A stretch of 64,000 nucleotides of DNA from Trichuris trichiura (taxonomy: Eukaryota > Nematoda > Enoplea > Trichinellida > Trichuridae): NCBI GenBank assembly GCA_037903355.1, contig JBAJFE010000004.1, positions 2,294,001 through 2,358,000 on the forward strand, given 5' to 3'. A program made the translations under genes and the position numbers. This document shows positions 1-22,440 of this stretch, one piece after another (position 1 is the first letter of the stretch; each line of letters starts with the position of its first letter). Below the pieces are notes generated by a model that worked only from the letters and a program-made list of their open reading frames with translations, had not been told where the DNA came from and made no database searches.

Positions 1-3000
1 TGCGAAGCCGGACAACATTGCCACCTACTTCTAATACGCAAAATGCACTTCTTGTCAAGTCAATAACTTTTTACGAGTTATGCTGCCCTCTAGTTGAAAA
101 TTGTAACAACGAAGAATTAATACACTATAGGTTTAACCGCCCGAACAGGGGGCAGATATTTTCTTTGTTTCATCGCCCTCCTTAGGTGAACGGACACGAT
201 ATCTATAAAAATTACAAAAATTTACCATTATGCCAAAAGCATTGGAACAGTTAGGCATTAGGGAGCATAGTTGTAGATTAATATTTTATATTTGCTAATC
301 TTTCGTTCTAACGAAAATCGCCCAGGGAAGTATTATTCATATTATTGTTAGTATTTTCAAACTTTTGAATGCGTAAATGCAAAAGTAGGCATCGATTCAA
401 GTACTCAATTTTTCTCCAATTCATTATCCGCACCCACTTTCCAGAAGTAGCTGCGTTGAGCCGTGAAGTGGTACCATTTGAAATTTTACAGCCTTTACGA
501 AAAGGCAGAGAGAAGCTAATTTCAAAAATGTGGCAAATAATAGTTACCTAAACGCTGAGCAAACAATTCAAAGAATGCAGCTTCATTGGCAGCAAATTTT
601 ACGAACGGATAACCATGTATTAATAACAACCTGAACAAATGTAGTTTTTCCGGAAGGCAAAAGCCATTATCATGTGACGTATTGTTTTGCTGCATAGCGA
701 TTTGGTGACGCCGAAGAAAACATTCCAAACCGGCTGATGCACACGGCGACGTCATACGAGTTTTGCGTCAAAAATACCGTAAGATGCCAAACTGGAATTT
801 CTTTTTTTTTTATAAAGCAAGTTGTTCATTTCAGACAAAATATTTAAAAAATGTAAGTCATGTAATGTTCTTATGCTAATATTTTGTTTGTATCTGTTTA
901 CAGCTTCGCTTGTTTATCACTCGATGTCTCCTATGGCTATTTATGTCAAACAAAAAATTACCGGCTTTTAAGAAAGGAAAAATGGCCAGAAATTTGTCAA
1001 GCTTGCGCTTTCTTGGTTAGGAGAGACCGCCATACAACTGGAAAGACATTGGATAAGAATGCTAGATAACGTGAACATCATTGTTGGCTAACCTTCAACG
1101 GTAACAGCTCATTGTTTCAGAACTTGCATCACAGGAACTATTTGAATAACAATAGCTTTTCCTCAGCCAACCGTTAAGACATGCACGTTTCATTTAAATC
1201 ATAATATTAATACGATTTCTTAATGCTTTCTAAAGTGTTGCCGCTACCGGCGCAGGGAAATAGCAAGCTTTCAACTGTGAAAAAATGCTTATTTTTGCGG
1301 GATAAATATTTTTATCAGGACAGCTTTTAATAAACATTATCGTTCGTTCTTTAGCAAAGAAAATAGAATTTAACTCCCAAGCTTCAATGTGTTTGCAAAA
1401 AAAGTTAAACGACTGAAAAATCACTGACAGGGGAACGCGTTCGTAAAGTGGCATAATAATATTAGTTTAAATAATTCATTTGGTTGGACGAGTTTTGATG
1501 GGCGAGTTTAAAGCTCAAAACGGTCGGAAGTAAAAAAAATGAAACATTTCTTTCAATATACGAGTATTACTAAGTTCATGCTGGCTTACCTTTTCAACGG
1601 GTATTCAATAGGTCTAAGCTAGCAACCTTACCTAACTTCGTTTGAACGGTGGAACGAAAGCACGGAAAGCAAACTGCGGCGGATGTGTTTGCAGACGGAA
1701 GTTTGAACTGCTATATGAACAACAAATGACAAAAATAAAATATACTTTTGCATTGGAGTAAACAATTGACTTTCCAGAATGCCAAAACAGCAATAGGGAT
1801 AGCGCGTATGCCTCCAAGCGCTTCTTACGGGGACAAGAGTACGGCTAACTAGCCAATGGCGCAAACGTTACGTAATTAGCGCTTGGCTTTAAATATTTAG
1901 GCGGCATTTTGTTACTGCTTAAAATTGATAACTTCAGGGCAGACGATTGATAAACCTGGCTCAACATGCCAACCGCAACAGAGTCGGTTTTTTAAAAAAT
2001 AAGGAAAGCGTGTTGTTTTGTTCCATAAGCCCGAAGAGTTGGCATACTTTCGTTCGTTCACAACATTCCATTTTGCTCATCGTGACTTGACACGTAGGCT
2101 AACCATTGACTTGTTTGCCGTCCGTATTGTGGCTTGAAACTTTTGACAATGAACGTCAAATCAGGCGCTATTTCAGACAATTTTCCATTTCAGCTGATTT
2201 ACCGTTGTCAGATGAACCAAACAGAACGGCTGAAGGTGGTAGTGTACGCTCGTTCGAGTGTAGATATAGACGTTACCATTAACGTACAGCTATCTGTCAT
2301 TTTCAAGTGACTCTTCTTCGTTTAAGCACTTTGTCCGCGTCGTTATTTCAAAAAAGTCCACACCTACAGCGATTGCTTATCCTAACTCTATTGCTTAACA
2401 TTAGCGATTAGTCTCCGAGTGGACGCCTACAACAGATAAGGGAAGTGACAGCTGTCCAATTTGTAGCATCAAGCCAAGCTACTAAGGTGCGTCGTTCCGC
2501 AAACTTTCCACTGACTTTTTTGTTTTTTCCATTCCAATGACGAAGCGTTGTTTTTAAACTCTAACGTTTCCATGTGGGAGACATATGCCACTAAAAGTGA
2601 TGACGCCCACTAATAATTTCCCAGCGGTGGCTCGGCCAAGTGACCTTTAGATTCGAAGGACTATTTCTGCGCAGTTTCAACGATAGCATTCGCCTATGTG
2701 GACAACTTGAAGCATTAGGTAACATGTGAAGTTGAAATACAAATAGGCGCCTACTAAAGCTAGCTGCGGTCCGCCGTGGAAAGCTGACAGCATTTGATCA
2801 CGAAAAAATCAAATAATTTAGCAGAGCAGTTCGCTTTCTAAAGAAAGGACATCCATTTCTGCCCGTATGACGCCGCAGCGTTGCATGCATACATCTTTAG
2901 CTAAAAAACCACTTCGCTACTTGCGGCCTGAGTTAAGATGCCGACTGGTCAAAGTTCTTTCGACGTTCATATACACCTCGCGCTAAACTTTGGCAGGCAG

Positions 3001-4333
3001 TTCGCTGATGAATAACTCAAAAAGATTAGTAGATATTCATCAACGCCACCAGCTGAAGTTTTTCTTTTTCAACTTACTTCTCCGCAACTGCTCGGAAAAG
3101 CATTCGCAGGTGATGGTAGCCTTAACTGGACGTATTGTCATGCCAGCAATTCCTTTTTACAGTACAATCCGCTATCGTCTGAAAGCGTCAGTTTCAAAAC
3201 GCTTTTGCAACTTTTAAAAAAAATACAAAACTAAAATAATTGACCATTGCACCTTCCTATAGCGGCAAAACTTAATAAGAAAACCGGAATGTTAAGAACC
3301 AAATAATTGCTACTACAAACAAAATGAGGGCTACCCAAAATAACGCGCGATGGACGAATGTGATTTTTTCAATTTAGCTCGGGCTAAACGGCTTCCCGCC
3401 TTCCTAATCGAGCTGATTCCCTATCATCAAGTCGTAACGGAATTGCGATGGCTCTGGATTGCCTTCATCCAAATCTTAGGTTATCCATTCTTTCTTTTTT
3501 GTCCTCATTACAACAACTCGTCGTTTTGTGCTGGGCGGGATTGAAATTGTTTCCAATTTAAGTACTAGAAAAGGCGGCCTGCTGGCCATGCAGCGCTCAA
3601 TGAAAAAGGGTCTCTTGAGCAATTTTCTCCAACCGAAAAGGTCGAACGTTTTTGAGCCCATCGCGACCGGCTGTTTGCCCGCCCGGAATTCAATCTATTT
3701 GCCAACGCAAAGACGACCGCCGCCTGCCAGAATAACGTTGCGCTTGTTTGCCTCTCCACGGCGGTGGAGCAACAAGGAAAAGGTCAACGGTGCCAAGTGG
3801 CACTTGTGGAATGACAAAAAAAACAGAAAGAAATTGGCTAAGCACCGATGCGTTTCTACGACCCGCGCGCTATGGCATTGGCACTCAAGGTAGCCATTGG
3901 TCGATTTGCTCTTAGCACCCTGCAGCCTCTTTCAGCCAAGCACTTTGAAGAGCTGAAAGTACAGCTATGCATAAAGATGGCGCCTCGATCGCTTCAACTA
4001 TCCAATCGTCAACCTATGGGAAGTGGCGCTTGCCAATATGTCATAATGCCTTGGTGTTTTAAGGATGACTGTCGAATCAGCAGCGCCCATCCAGGAAGCG
4101 CTCTCACGATGGCACGAGTGAACTCGCAATTTAAACCCATCCTTTGGACTAAATGCCAAAGTGGTCGCCTGTTGATTGCTTATAAAACCGTTCCGGCAAG
4201 TTGCAATGTTACCTTAACTCTGGTGAGCAAGAAAGTTTAGCTGATTGCGCTAGGCAGCGAGGTTCACTTCTAAAAAGTAAGCAACCCTTTTCGACGATGT
4301 TTTTAACATAAAACGACTATCCCCTTTGAAGGT
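1..4333. other. Intergenic, no gene recognised
   Basis: I see no ORF with recognisable domains on either strand. The longer open stretches (around 3528-4240, + strand) overlap one another in different frames, have no family resemblance and sit directly upstream of the TGF-beta ligand gene, so they may be its 5' flank or untranslated leader. No RNA gene or clear mobile element was seen. Confidence 0.5.
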
Positions 4334-7300
4334 ATGCTTCAGCTACTGTGCTATAGCGCCGTCGTATCCGTAGTGTGTACCAGCGAACTGATATCCTCAC
4401 GTACCAGAGCACTTCGTAGCTTTTTAATGGATGATCATATGTACAGCGCCGGCGAACTCCTCCTGCTTCAACAGGACAATGAAAACGCCCGGCTAAGGGC
4501 CAACGCTGACGAGAAGCATCGTTCTCATGGAGGAGGCAACAAAACCAAAAGTTCGCAAGATAGCTTGTACGCAAAAGCTAATAATGGCGACCAAAGGTAC
4601 GTGGCCGACGAAAGTGCCAACTCTCGTCTTATGGGCTTTGTCAATGATGACAATGCTACACCTCACGAAAATCTGAGGCCCAACTGCAGCCTCTGCCTGC
4701 TCAGAGAAGAGGCCAAGCTAGCGCGAATAGAACGGGTTAAGATCGACTTGCTCAACAAACTGGGCCTGAAGAAGCCGCCCAACGGGACGGTCAAAACTGT
4801 GCCTCCAATGCTGCCTCATCTGCGGGGTATGTTGAGCAAGTGGGGCTTCGACACGCATTCAATGCTAGCCAGCGACGGACCTTATACGGCCCGTGAGGAT
4901 TTACGCCCTGAAGACGACTCCGCCAAGGTGGAACAAATCTACATTATCGCTCAAAAGAGTAAGCCCTTTTTTGTCAATTTAAAAGTTACAACCTAACTCG
5001 CGAGTCATCTTCTGCTTTAACCAAACGGTTTCTACTACCTCACATATTCGGCATTCTCTAAGGCGTGGCTTGTCCAAATAAGAAACCGCAATATAAGGAC
5101 ATGAAAAAGTGAGGGCAAAGGAACACATCGTTGCACTTTTGCGGATGATCGCCGTTGAGGAAAATAAGTTACTCAACGAGTCCGGTTCACGTGGTGAGAT
5201 GTTGCGCGTTCGTTGCCTGATAGCCCCCTTTTTGCTGACCGGTCAAGCCGCAAAGTCATGCAACAAAGATCAACTGATTAGCCAGCGGCAACATCCATAG
5301 CGCAATTAGACTTAGCAGATATATCGTTGCCCGTTGAGCATTGGTCGACAACGAATGTTGTCCGTTTTTGCTGATTGCCCCAATGTGACACCCTAAAAAA
5401 TAAGTGACACCATTGCACTGCGGTTTAGACAGGTTTGACGTGAGGCCTCTTGACGACAACAAGTCATCGTCACATGGAACTGCTTGTCCTCTACGTCAAC
5501 GCAATAGATAAGAGAGCATCTTTACCCGCTTCTTGAGCGATCAAGTAGACAGACTCTTCAGGATGATCCTTATGTCGACTGGCACTTAGCCTACACGTTT
5601 TGCATTGATGCTTCATTCGTTGCGGTCTGCGATAAGGAAAAGAGAAGGTCAGCTAGATAGCCTACCGTTCGACCTCCTCTATGCAATTAACCCCAATTGC
5701 TAACGTCAAAATAAGGTACCGCCGACTACGGATACTCGGGAAGCTGCAACATGCGGTAATGTGGATCAAATAAGAGTTTGGCAATACAGCGTTTTTCGTA
5801 AACAACTTACACATGAGCAACCTTTTGCCTAAGCAATACTTGTTAACAGCTGACAAGTACTATCGCCATAATCTTAATGAAGAAGTGACGAACCGCCATA
5901 GTTGAACTTAAACTGCGAAACTGGCAGGTGGATAGGTCTGCGATGTTTTAAAAGTGGTGCTAACATTTCAGCACCAAAAACGTTGGTGAAACACGAAGAG
6001 ACGAATGCGTTATATTTTCAATTTTCTCCCACCACTCTGTCTAGCGTAGTGGAAAATGCGCAGCTGCACTTCTTCGTCCGTCCCAATCCGGCCAGCAACG
6101 ACCTGGGCACCATGAAACTGGTCATATATCGAATCAACGGCAAAAACGGCCAGGTGAGAGTTGTTGTCCACGCCCACGTGAACCTTTTTTGAACAAGGTT
6201 TTTTTCTTTTGCAGAGAACAATGATCGGTGTTAGGGAATTTAAAAAGCACGGTCATTTTCATGGCCATTGGGACCGCATTGACATGACGCAGACGGTACG
6301 CACGTGGTTCTCCAAACCGGAGCTCAACTTCGGTCTAGTCATGCATACGGTGAACAGCAATGTCTCGTTGACCTATCCCGCCCCGGAGAGTCCAGCCGAC
6401 GCTGACAAACAGGTGAGTTATACCTTTCTTGTTTGTTTGGTCCCTAAGAAGGGCGCCACAGGTCTTGTATACGACGAAAGCTGAACAGGACATAACATCT
6501 TTCTTCTTCTGTCAATCGGAAGTGGGCCCTTCATCAATCGATGGCTTCTCCTTTTTACGCGCCGAACTTTTGGCATGCATGATGGCGCCTTTCGCCGAAG
6601 GTATAAATCACCAAAGCGTTGAAGCGATCAAGCCGGCAACCGAATAATGCACGCATGGCACCAAGCGGCTTATCGAAACAAGACATCTTAAGCGTAACGA
6701 TAACTAGTTTTCACTCCTTGAAGCGGCAGAAGGAGAAAAGTACGGATCGAGAGCTGACTAGCGCTCATTCGGATAGGCGGGAACGGGCTGGAACTTCAAT
6801 TCTCAATACCAACCGCATCCCGTGATGTTAAGTTGACGACAACAAACGGTCGCACGGTCACAACATTTCCAAAGGCCACTTCCGGCGATAACTAAGGCTG
6901 AATAGGCTCCGCAGGGTCGCGAGTCAATAAATTAAAATCAAAGTTGCATAATTTCAGAAATAAATCAACGGCAGTGCTTAAAAACGTCAACTGAGCAAAG
7001 TACTTCCGCAAGCTGTCATTTCGGGCAATGAAGTTAAATAATTTTAATTGTTGATTTAATAAGGCCGTCAAGGACGCGCGGTTGCTTGGTTGACCACCAC
7101 TGCAGCGAGACTTTGTTTTGCAATTTGCTTTTTTAGACTACATACCTGAGCTTGGCGGTAAGAGATACAAAAGCGACCAGAATGAAGCGCGAAGTGCCGA
7201 GGTTGGATTGCTCCGAGAAGGACAACGAACCCCGCTGTTGCCGTTACCCGCTGGTCATAGATTTTGCCAGCTTTGGATGGGACTGGGTGATCGTTCCGAA

Positions 7301-7523
7301 AAAGTACATGGCTTACTATTGCGCCGGCGAGTGTCCTTTCAGACACTTGCAGCGCTATATGCACACCCATTTGGTGCAGCAGATCAACATGGAACCGCTG
7401 ATGGGACCCTGCTGCTATCCAACCCAAATGGCACCTATTTTGATGGTCTATTTCAATGAGAACAAGGAAGTGCTGGTGTCAAAAATTCCCGGCATGGTGG
7501 TCACCAGGTGCGGATGCGCTTAG
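4334..7523 (+). CDS. GDF8/GDF11-like TGF-beta family ligand precursor
   Basis: Four exons, 4334-4958, 5972-6153, 6215-6412 and 7137-7523, join in phase to 463 aa. The protein starts with a signal peptide (MLQLLCYSAVVSVVCTS), which is why I chose this ATG. The propeptide resembles that of myostatin/GDF11: a helix with ARIERVKIDLLNKLGL, then a region ending LTYPAPE. A furin site RMKR precedes the mature domain, which starts near EVPRLDC. The mature part has nine cysteines in the TGF-beta/activin/GDF8 pattern (LDC, RCC, YYCAGEC, PCC, RCGC at the C terminus) and the family hallmark FGWDWVIVPK. Such ligands are secreted dimers that signal through type I/II receptor kinases to Smads. In nematodes the nearest known role is the DAF-7 type pathway, but orthology to daf-7 is inference. 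The third intron (6413-7136) is by far the longest. Confidence 0.93.
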
Positions 7524-10500
7524 GCTAAGCGAAGGCGCCCTTCGGGAGTTAAGCAGCAGCCTTGCCCTCCACGGATCAGCAAGGTATGAAGAAAAAGAAG
7601 AAGGAGAAGGTTTTGCCGTTTCTCCTCTTCCTACTTGCCGCCGGATTGACATGCCCGCCGAGATGATCCGTTAGGAACTGATTCTCTTTTCCCACCAAAG
7701 GGACAACAGCAAGTCTTGGCGCTACGCTTGACGTTCGCTCGATAGCGTGGCCATTCGTTCTTTCTTTTCTTTTTCCCATTCTTTCTTTACGATAAGGCTT
7801 TAAAAAGTTGCCATCTGTTGCGCGCCTATTTTGCTGCCTTTTTTGGTCAACACTGAGCGATTCCAGTTTTTCGCACGTCAAAATTTGGCTTCGTTCCGCT
7901 CCGTCAATTTCAGCTCAACAAATTAAGGCCTCGAAAGAGCGGTACGCTAAGGATAGATGGGCGCGGTAGCCAAGCACCAGTGCTTAAATGGGTCATAGGA
8001 CCGCAAGTGAACAGCGAAAAGTGTCATCCCTGCGAATGGTATGCCTAAGCCTAAATGGGAAAACTCCACCTTTAGAATCCGCCCGCCTATGTAGGAGCCT
8101 CTGCTTAAAAAATCGTATGTGTGCGTGCGTGCGCGCTTGTTTTTAAGCAGCGTAAAGAAAAGTGTAGAAAGTGGGCCCAGATCCATTGCGCTCTCGCGAT
8201 GAAAACGAATGATTCGATGCAGCGGTGGCGACTGACTGCTCGGTCTGCCCGCAAAGCGAAACATTTATAGAATCAGAACCTTTTGGTGTGAAGGAGTCTT
8301 AAAAATTATTCTAAAATTCTCAGCACAGCGCCAGCTGCGCCAGTCAACTCCCTCCATGCGAACCAAGCAATCTCTTACCGACTCAGCTTTCCAAAATGGA
8401 ATCAAAAAAGGTGCCTACCGATCAAGTTTCAAAATGAGGTAAGCTGTTTTATAATTTTGCCCTCTCAACAAGGCTACATATAGCCAATCGCGAAACAGAG
8501 TCAAAGATAGAGAGAGTATAGTAGGCATTGACAGGGTGGCACTTAGCCGCAGGTTATCCTAACTTGTCGGCAGCTGTACTTATCGAGTCATTTGGCGTTG
8601 GCGCGCTTTGTTGACGAATTGCTTAGCGGCAGAACAAACCCGCGCGCAACTTCGAAAAACTTATGATCAAAATCTGTACATGACAACGGCATTCGTTTTA
8701 GTCGAAAGAGCCGCTGTCACTGCGCACAGTTTTAAACGTTTGCACGCAGCACGCTTCGACAGCTTTGATGCAACCTTAGTTGAAATAGACTGTCCCATTC
8801 TCACGGCTGAATGGAGAAGTTCGGCCACCTGCTCGTCATTCAGCAGCTAAGATAAAATTACCTTATGTAAATTATAAGCGAACTTACTAAAGCTCATTTG
8901 TAGACATTTTTGCCAACTTGGAAAACCTTTACTCACTGTATTATTAATAGAATAAATTCGCGCGAGCTGCGTACGCATTTGTCTACAGATAGTTGGCTTA
9001 AAGTAGACGGGGTAAGCATGAAGTTTGACATGCGGGCGATATATCGCTGATGCCGATAAAGTCAGCAAGGAATTACAAACGCGTGGCTTTGACGTGTCTG
9101 CTTGTGACAAGTTACACTTGCGGTCACAGATCTAACCTGTAAGAGAAAAAAATTGTCGAATGCCTTCCGCGAAAGAACTTTCGACCGGAATACCATACAA
9201 TTCCTGCTTGCTTTAGTCATTAACATGAACAGGAAGAAGGGTGCATTCGATAGGAAAAACCTCTTTGTTCAGATAAGTGCCGTTGAATACCTTGTCAATT
9301 CTCGTTACACTGCTGTTTGCTCAGCTATCAACTAAGTCAGCTTCTGTCAAAGACGCCATTTCGGCCAACAGGTCCATATATGGACATTGTTGACGTTTAA
9401 ATTTTAAACTGATGGCCAGAGAGCAAAAAGCTCTTGCAAAAATGAGTATGACTTTGTGATTTTATTTAGAAAAGTAATAACTTCTTCGCCGGCTGGACTA
9501 AGGCACGAGAGGATTATTTTTTTAAAATCAAAAGCCGCGGCGGGAAACTAGGATATTAAGAAGTAGTGGTATCATATAGACCGCGTTTAATCTTTGCACC
9601 TGTTGGCCTGAAAATGTGAGCATTGCTCCAAGAGAACGACTGAGAAACAGCCGGCTTACAAAACCGCCTTTGAAACCTGTCAAAAAGAAAATAGCGTCAA
9701 TAACTGAGTTCAAAAAACTGTTGCGCGCATCACGGACTATTCGACGACAAAATGAATGCATGGGTACAGTTAAAGTATTGGAGTTATAAAAAGTGGATTG
9801 GATTAAGCTTTCGTTCGCGTAAATAGGCAGCGGGTTGCCTTTGTAAGCCTCAAATAAAAATACTTCTATAGAGGGATCATTCTGAGTTCCCGGTAAGTTT
9901 TTTGGAAAAACAGATGTTTTAAAATTTCACACAATCAAGATACGCAAAGATATAAAAACGTTTTGCTTAGCGGTACAAAAAATGTGCTCTAAAGCAATAC
10001 CGCGCATCGCATGCTTTTATCTTGGCAATCTCATTTTTCTTTGACCAATAAAAGAAAGACTATTTAAATTGCCTTGACAAGGGATGCCAAATAGCCGAAT
10101 CATGTTAAATGCCGCGCTTCCCATGTTCTAAGGAAGTGCCGTTATGCCCGCCGGTTACGCTTTGGCCTATTTAAAACTTTTTGGCAACTTTCAACCGTTT
10201 CGGCTTGACAGAGAAAAACGACAAGAAAAGGTTCTTCCACCTTTTGTCAACCAAAGATCCGGAATTTGGGGGCCAGCAAAAGTTGTTTTGTTGATTTCTT
10301 GTCGCTTCGTATCACTTGTTCAACTAACAAAATAGCAAAGCGCAAAACGCTGCCACAAAAAGGCTTTAATTAGTGCCATCGGTTAAGATGTCATAGCTTC
10401 AAACTATAGTGCTGATTGATCCCGCGGAAAAAGTACGAAACAGCAAACCGTCTCAATGGCATGTAGGGTGACGTGCATGCTGTTAGAATGACTTTGAGAA

Positions 10501-11383
10501 ACAACTGCTTTAAAAAAAAGTGTAAAAGACTACAAGCAGCGCATCCAAAATGTACTGAAGGCAAAATGTTTTCAACGCACCCAATTTTCGCTTTTCTGAT
10601 TCCTTTCAACGAAAAATGGATCCTACGTGTCAAAATAAACAACGAACTTGGAGTCAAGCCTTGCACAAAGAAAACAGAGCTGATTTATGCGCTGCGCAAA
10701 CCACGCGTGCCACCCACAGAACAGCGCAAGCGGAAACGCAGCGTTCACGCAGTAAGAATACTTTGACAAAAACAGCTTCTTCGGATAAGGAATAAACGTA
10801 ATAAGCCTGCTAAGAAGCACTCGAAGCAAAGCAACTCTTCTTCGATCAGAGCGGGAACTGTACTCGTCTCTTCAAAACGCGAACAGCAGGAAGCGGGAAT
10901 TTCTAACAGGAAATAACGACAACACTTAAGAGAAACAAAACTTGCTGTATAAGATCCCTACTTTATTAAGCTCTGTTAAGCGCGCAAATACTTGCGCAAA
11001 TATCCAACATACATAGAAAAAGATTTACTGACTTGCTTTTCAAGTCAACAGCACAAAGTGTAAATTAGACATTGAAGATAAACAGATGTGCTCAATCGCA
11101 TCGGAGTCAAATTTTCAAAATTATGCAAATTTCTAACTTCAAATCAACCATTTTTTTCAGTTTATACGTTCAAAATGTCACACGTTAACATTAGCTTTTT
11201 TTTCTTACGCCCGTACGTACACCTGAAAATCTTGCACTTCATGTTGACCTGCCGTCATGTCGCGCTTATTGAAAATATTTTTTCGACAATTGATTAACCT
11301 TAAACATTGTTTGATAGTAAGTAACATTTTTCGATTTATTCTCACCGAACTAAACAAGGGAAAATGGGTGTTACACCCTTACC
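7524..11383. other. Intergenic, no gene recognised
   Basis: About 3.9 kb between the stop codons of two convergent genes. Short ORFs on both strands show no domain, no signal peptide and no coherent splice chain. It presumably holds the 3' UTRs of the TGF-beta ligand gene on the left and of the Cys-rich gene on the right. Nothing else was identified. Confidence 0.5.
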
Positions 11384-19881
<8,498 letters not shown>

Positions 19882-21842
19882 GGAAGGAAAGACAGTTCGG
19901 CAACGACGGGAGAGCAGATTTCGCAGGGATATCTTTTGGAAAGTCAAAGTAGATAGCGGAACCGGGATGCTGTTTCAAGTCTGGCAATTTTCGGCTCCCA
20001 GATTTACCTAATAATAAAAAGCCTATATGAATTTGACAGATGGAAACAAACGCCTTCAAAACGAAAGATTACCATTTCCTTGGACGATGACACGCGAACG
20101 TGACAGGTATGGGAATGAATAAACAGACTTTTGCGCTGACCAGCTTGGCGGTGGTAAATATGCGACCTCTGAAGCACGGTTGTCGGGCACAAACAGCGAG
20201 CATGAAGCTTTCTTTCTTTTTCGCAAGTCCATTCTACATGACAGTGCTGTTTACCCTCTCGAAGAGAGATGCAAATACAAGCTAGAATTGCGATTCCAGT
20301 TTTGAGCAACGGTTGAAATTCTCGGAAGCGGACCACCATTTGGTCGCATATCAAAAGGCGGCAAGACAGTTGATCCATGCTTAGGACGGGCCGACTGATC
20401 GCGGCTTTGTCGTCAACCATGCTCCCTCCCGCCTCGAAGTGAACAAGTTTTCCGTCCTCTTCTTCGATGACGTCTAATTTCAAAATTTACTCACTTCATT
20501 CGTCTTCAGGGCACTTAGTACCCACCTCATCTGTTGTTGCAGTCACTTTAGCGAACTGACTTTAATTGTTTCTCATCTCTTTCCCATTTCCATGTTGTCC
20601 CATACTCTTCTCCATCGATCACAAACAGGCATCGTTCATTGTTCGAACCATTCTAAAATTTAATTCAGTTCTATTTCTGACGCGTCTCTATGCGAATAAT
20701 GCATGGGAAAAAGTTCTTATTTTTATATTGAGGGAACAACTAAAGTGTCAGGGGTTAAGAAGCCATCGAGTCAAGCACTCCGCCTCAAGCTTTTCTCATG
20801 CTACGGCGCAATGCCAGTGGGACAACTGAGCGCAAGCTGTTACAACAACAATTTTCTATACCGCGCATATTTAACAATAGCTTTGTTGTGACTGAGCTAT
20901 AGGATTTTATTCAACCAACACTACTTACACGTTCACTTAAGGGTCGCTAATGCTATAAGTATAAAATGCCTTGAGAAAAGTGGGAAGTAAGCGAAGTTGG
21001 GTTTAAGTTAAACGTAGTGTCGTATGAGGAAATTCCCCCAAGTTCATAAAAGGAAGAATGGAGTCCCGCCATTTTCTGCATCATCACGGGAACAGAGAGA
21101 GTTCTTCTTTCGTTGCTAGAATAATTTAATTTTTCAGGACAAGTCTAAGTATCCACCGTTCAGAAGCTATGGAGTTACGTATGGTTAAGCGTTACATTTT
21201 CAAAGCACTGTTGACGGTAGGCAACAAATCGTACGCTCAATGCATTGAGCAAATGAAAAAGTGCAAAAGGCAGAGATTACTTTCGCCATTGCGACTTAAT
21301 TATTTTCATTGACTTTTTCACACAGGAAACTTTACGCACAATGAAGGGAGGCACTCTAACTCGTTCCTATAGGCAACTATGCCCACCCAATCTTCTTACA
21401 AAGGTTGCGGCCAGGTTAAATATGCTAATTTATAGAAACTGAAACAATCCCAACTTCCGTGAACAACAAAAAGAGGTAAAAAAAACTTACGCACTAACAG
21501 TTATAGTAAACTTTTCAAGAGAACTAAGGAGTCGAAAAACACTGACGCATAGAGTTTGAAAAACTTGCGAAAAAGCTCTGCCATTAATGCGCATTTGTGG
21601 TAAGCATATACTTGCTACAATCCCCTTAGGCTAACCAGCACAACTCGTCGCCAACAAGCTACAAGTAAAAACGACCTTTGTCGTTATGTACAAAGCCATA
21701 TTTCCAAAACGACGAACCAATAAGCGCGGCAGTTGAAAGAGAAAGGCAATAAATAGAATTTCACTGACGTCAGCAACAAGCATAGGAGGCATGGTCAGTT
21801 TGGAAAAAATAAATTTTCTATTCCAGAAGTGAATCAAAGACC
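19882..21842. other. Upstream flank of the Cys-rich gene, no further gene seen
   Basis: Intergenic DNA 5' of the minus-strand Cys-rich gene. A minus-strand ORF at 20004-20483 has no recognisable domain and its splice phase does not fit the next exon of that gene, so I did not include it. No RNA gene or repeat was identified. Confidence 0.45.
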
Positions 21843-22440
21843 TTAAGCTTTGACGGGAGCAGCGTCAAACGTGAACGTAGGGTGTCCCATCTCGCTGGAA
21901 GGGCCACAAGCAATAGCTGAGTCATCATCTCCATGTAAGAGCTGCTTGCTACAGCTAGCTGAAAAAGTTAAGAAAAACAAACCTTGCTTGGTTGAATCAT
22001 TCAAGCAAACAACAGCTTCACTTGAGGATGAGTTCGGATGAACTAAAAGAAAATAAAAGATTTTCACAACGAATCATGACATGCTCGAGATAACGTAGCG
22101 AGCTTGCGCGGCAGGTTTGCAGAATTGGTATAAAATCTCAACATTCCTTCTAGGATTTCGTAAAAGGCTGAGCAAATTTATTCTCAATGGACACCATACA
22201 ACCTCAAAAGAGTACTACGACTCAATATCTATTCGTGTAGCATCAGTTACGCTAATCATGCCGTCGTGATGCTGGAAAGACACTACTTTAAGGTCTTGCA
22301 TACGGCATATAGCTATAAAACAAATTAAATACTCTCCACTAAGAAACAATTTACACCATTCTGCCTTTGATACATAGCGGCAAGGGTTAAAGTTATCATA
22401 ATTTAAATTATCTTCGTCCCTAAAACGTCTGGCATTACAT
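21843..22440 (-). CDS. Possible unrecognised multi-exon gene (3' part)
   Basis: Two candidate exons look convincing by splice phase: 21983-22042 (contains SSSSEAVVCLNDSTK) and 21843-21958 (SCSKQLLHGDDDSAIACG, ending TFDAAPVKA and TAA). Both start with two bases completing a codon, and the first ends with one base, so they join in frame. Further upstream, 22205-22430 holds two open stretches with possible exon edges (DEDNLNYDNFNPCRYV and MQDLKVVSFQHHDGMI), but the phases I tried do not fit the downstream exons. I do not recognise the protein. No start codon is assigned. Confidence 0.3.

Noticed and set aside
3528..4240. Two overlapping ORFs upstream of the TGF-beta ligand
   Set aside because: Different frames, no homology, and the ligand gene has a good signal-peptide start of its own.
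10473..10766. 97-codon plus-strand ORF
   Set aside because: Overlaps equally long minus-strand ORFs, no domain or splice context.
20004..20483. 159-codon minus-strand ORF upstream of the Cys-rich gene
   Set aside because: Considered as its first exon. Its splice phase does not match the next exon, and the ATG at 19881 gives a better signal peptide.
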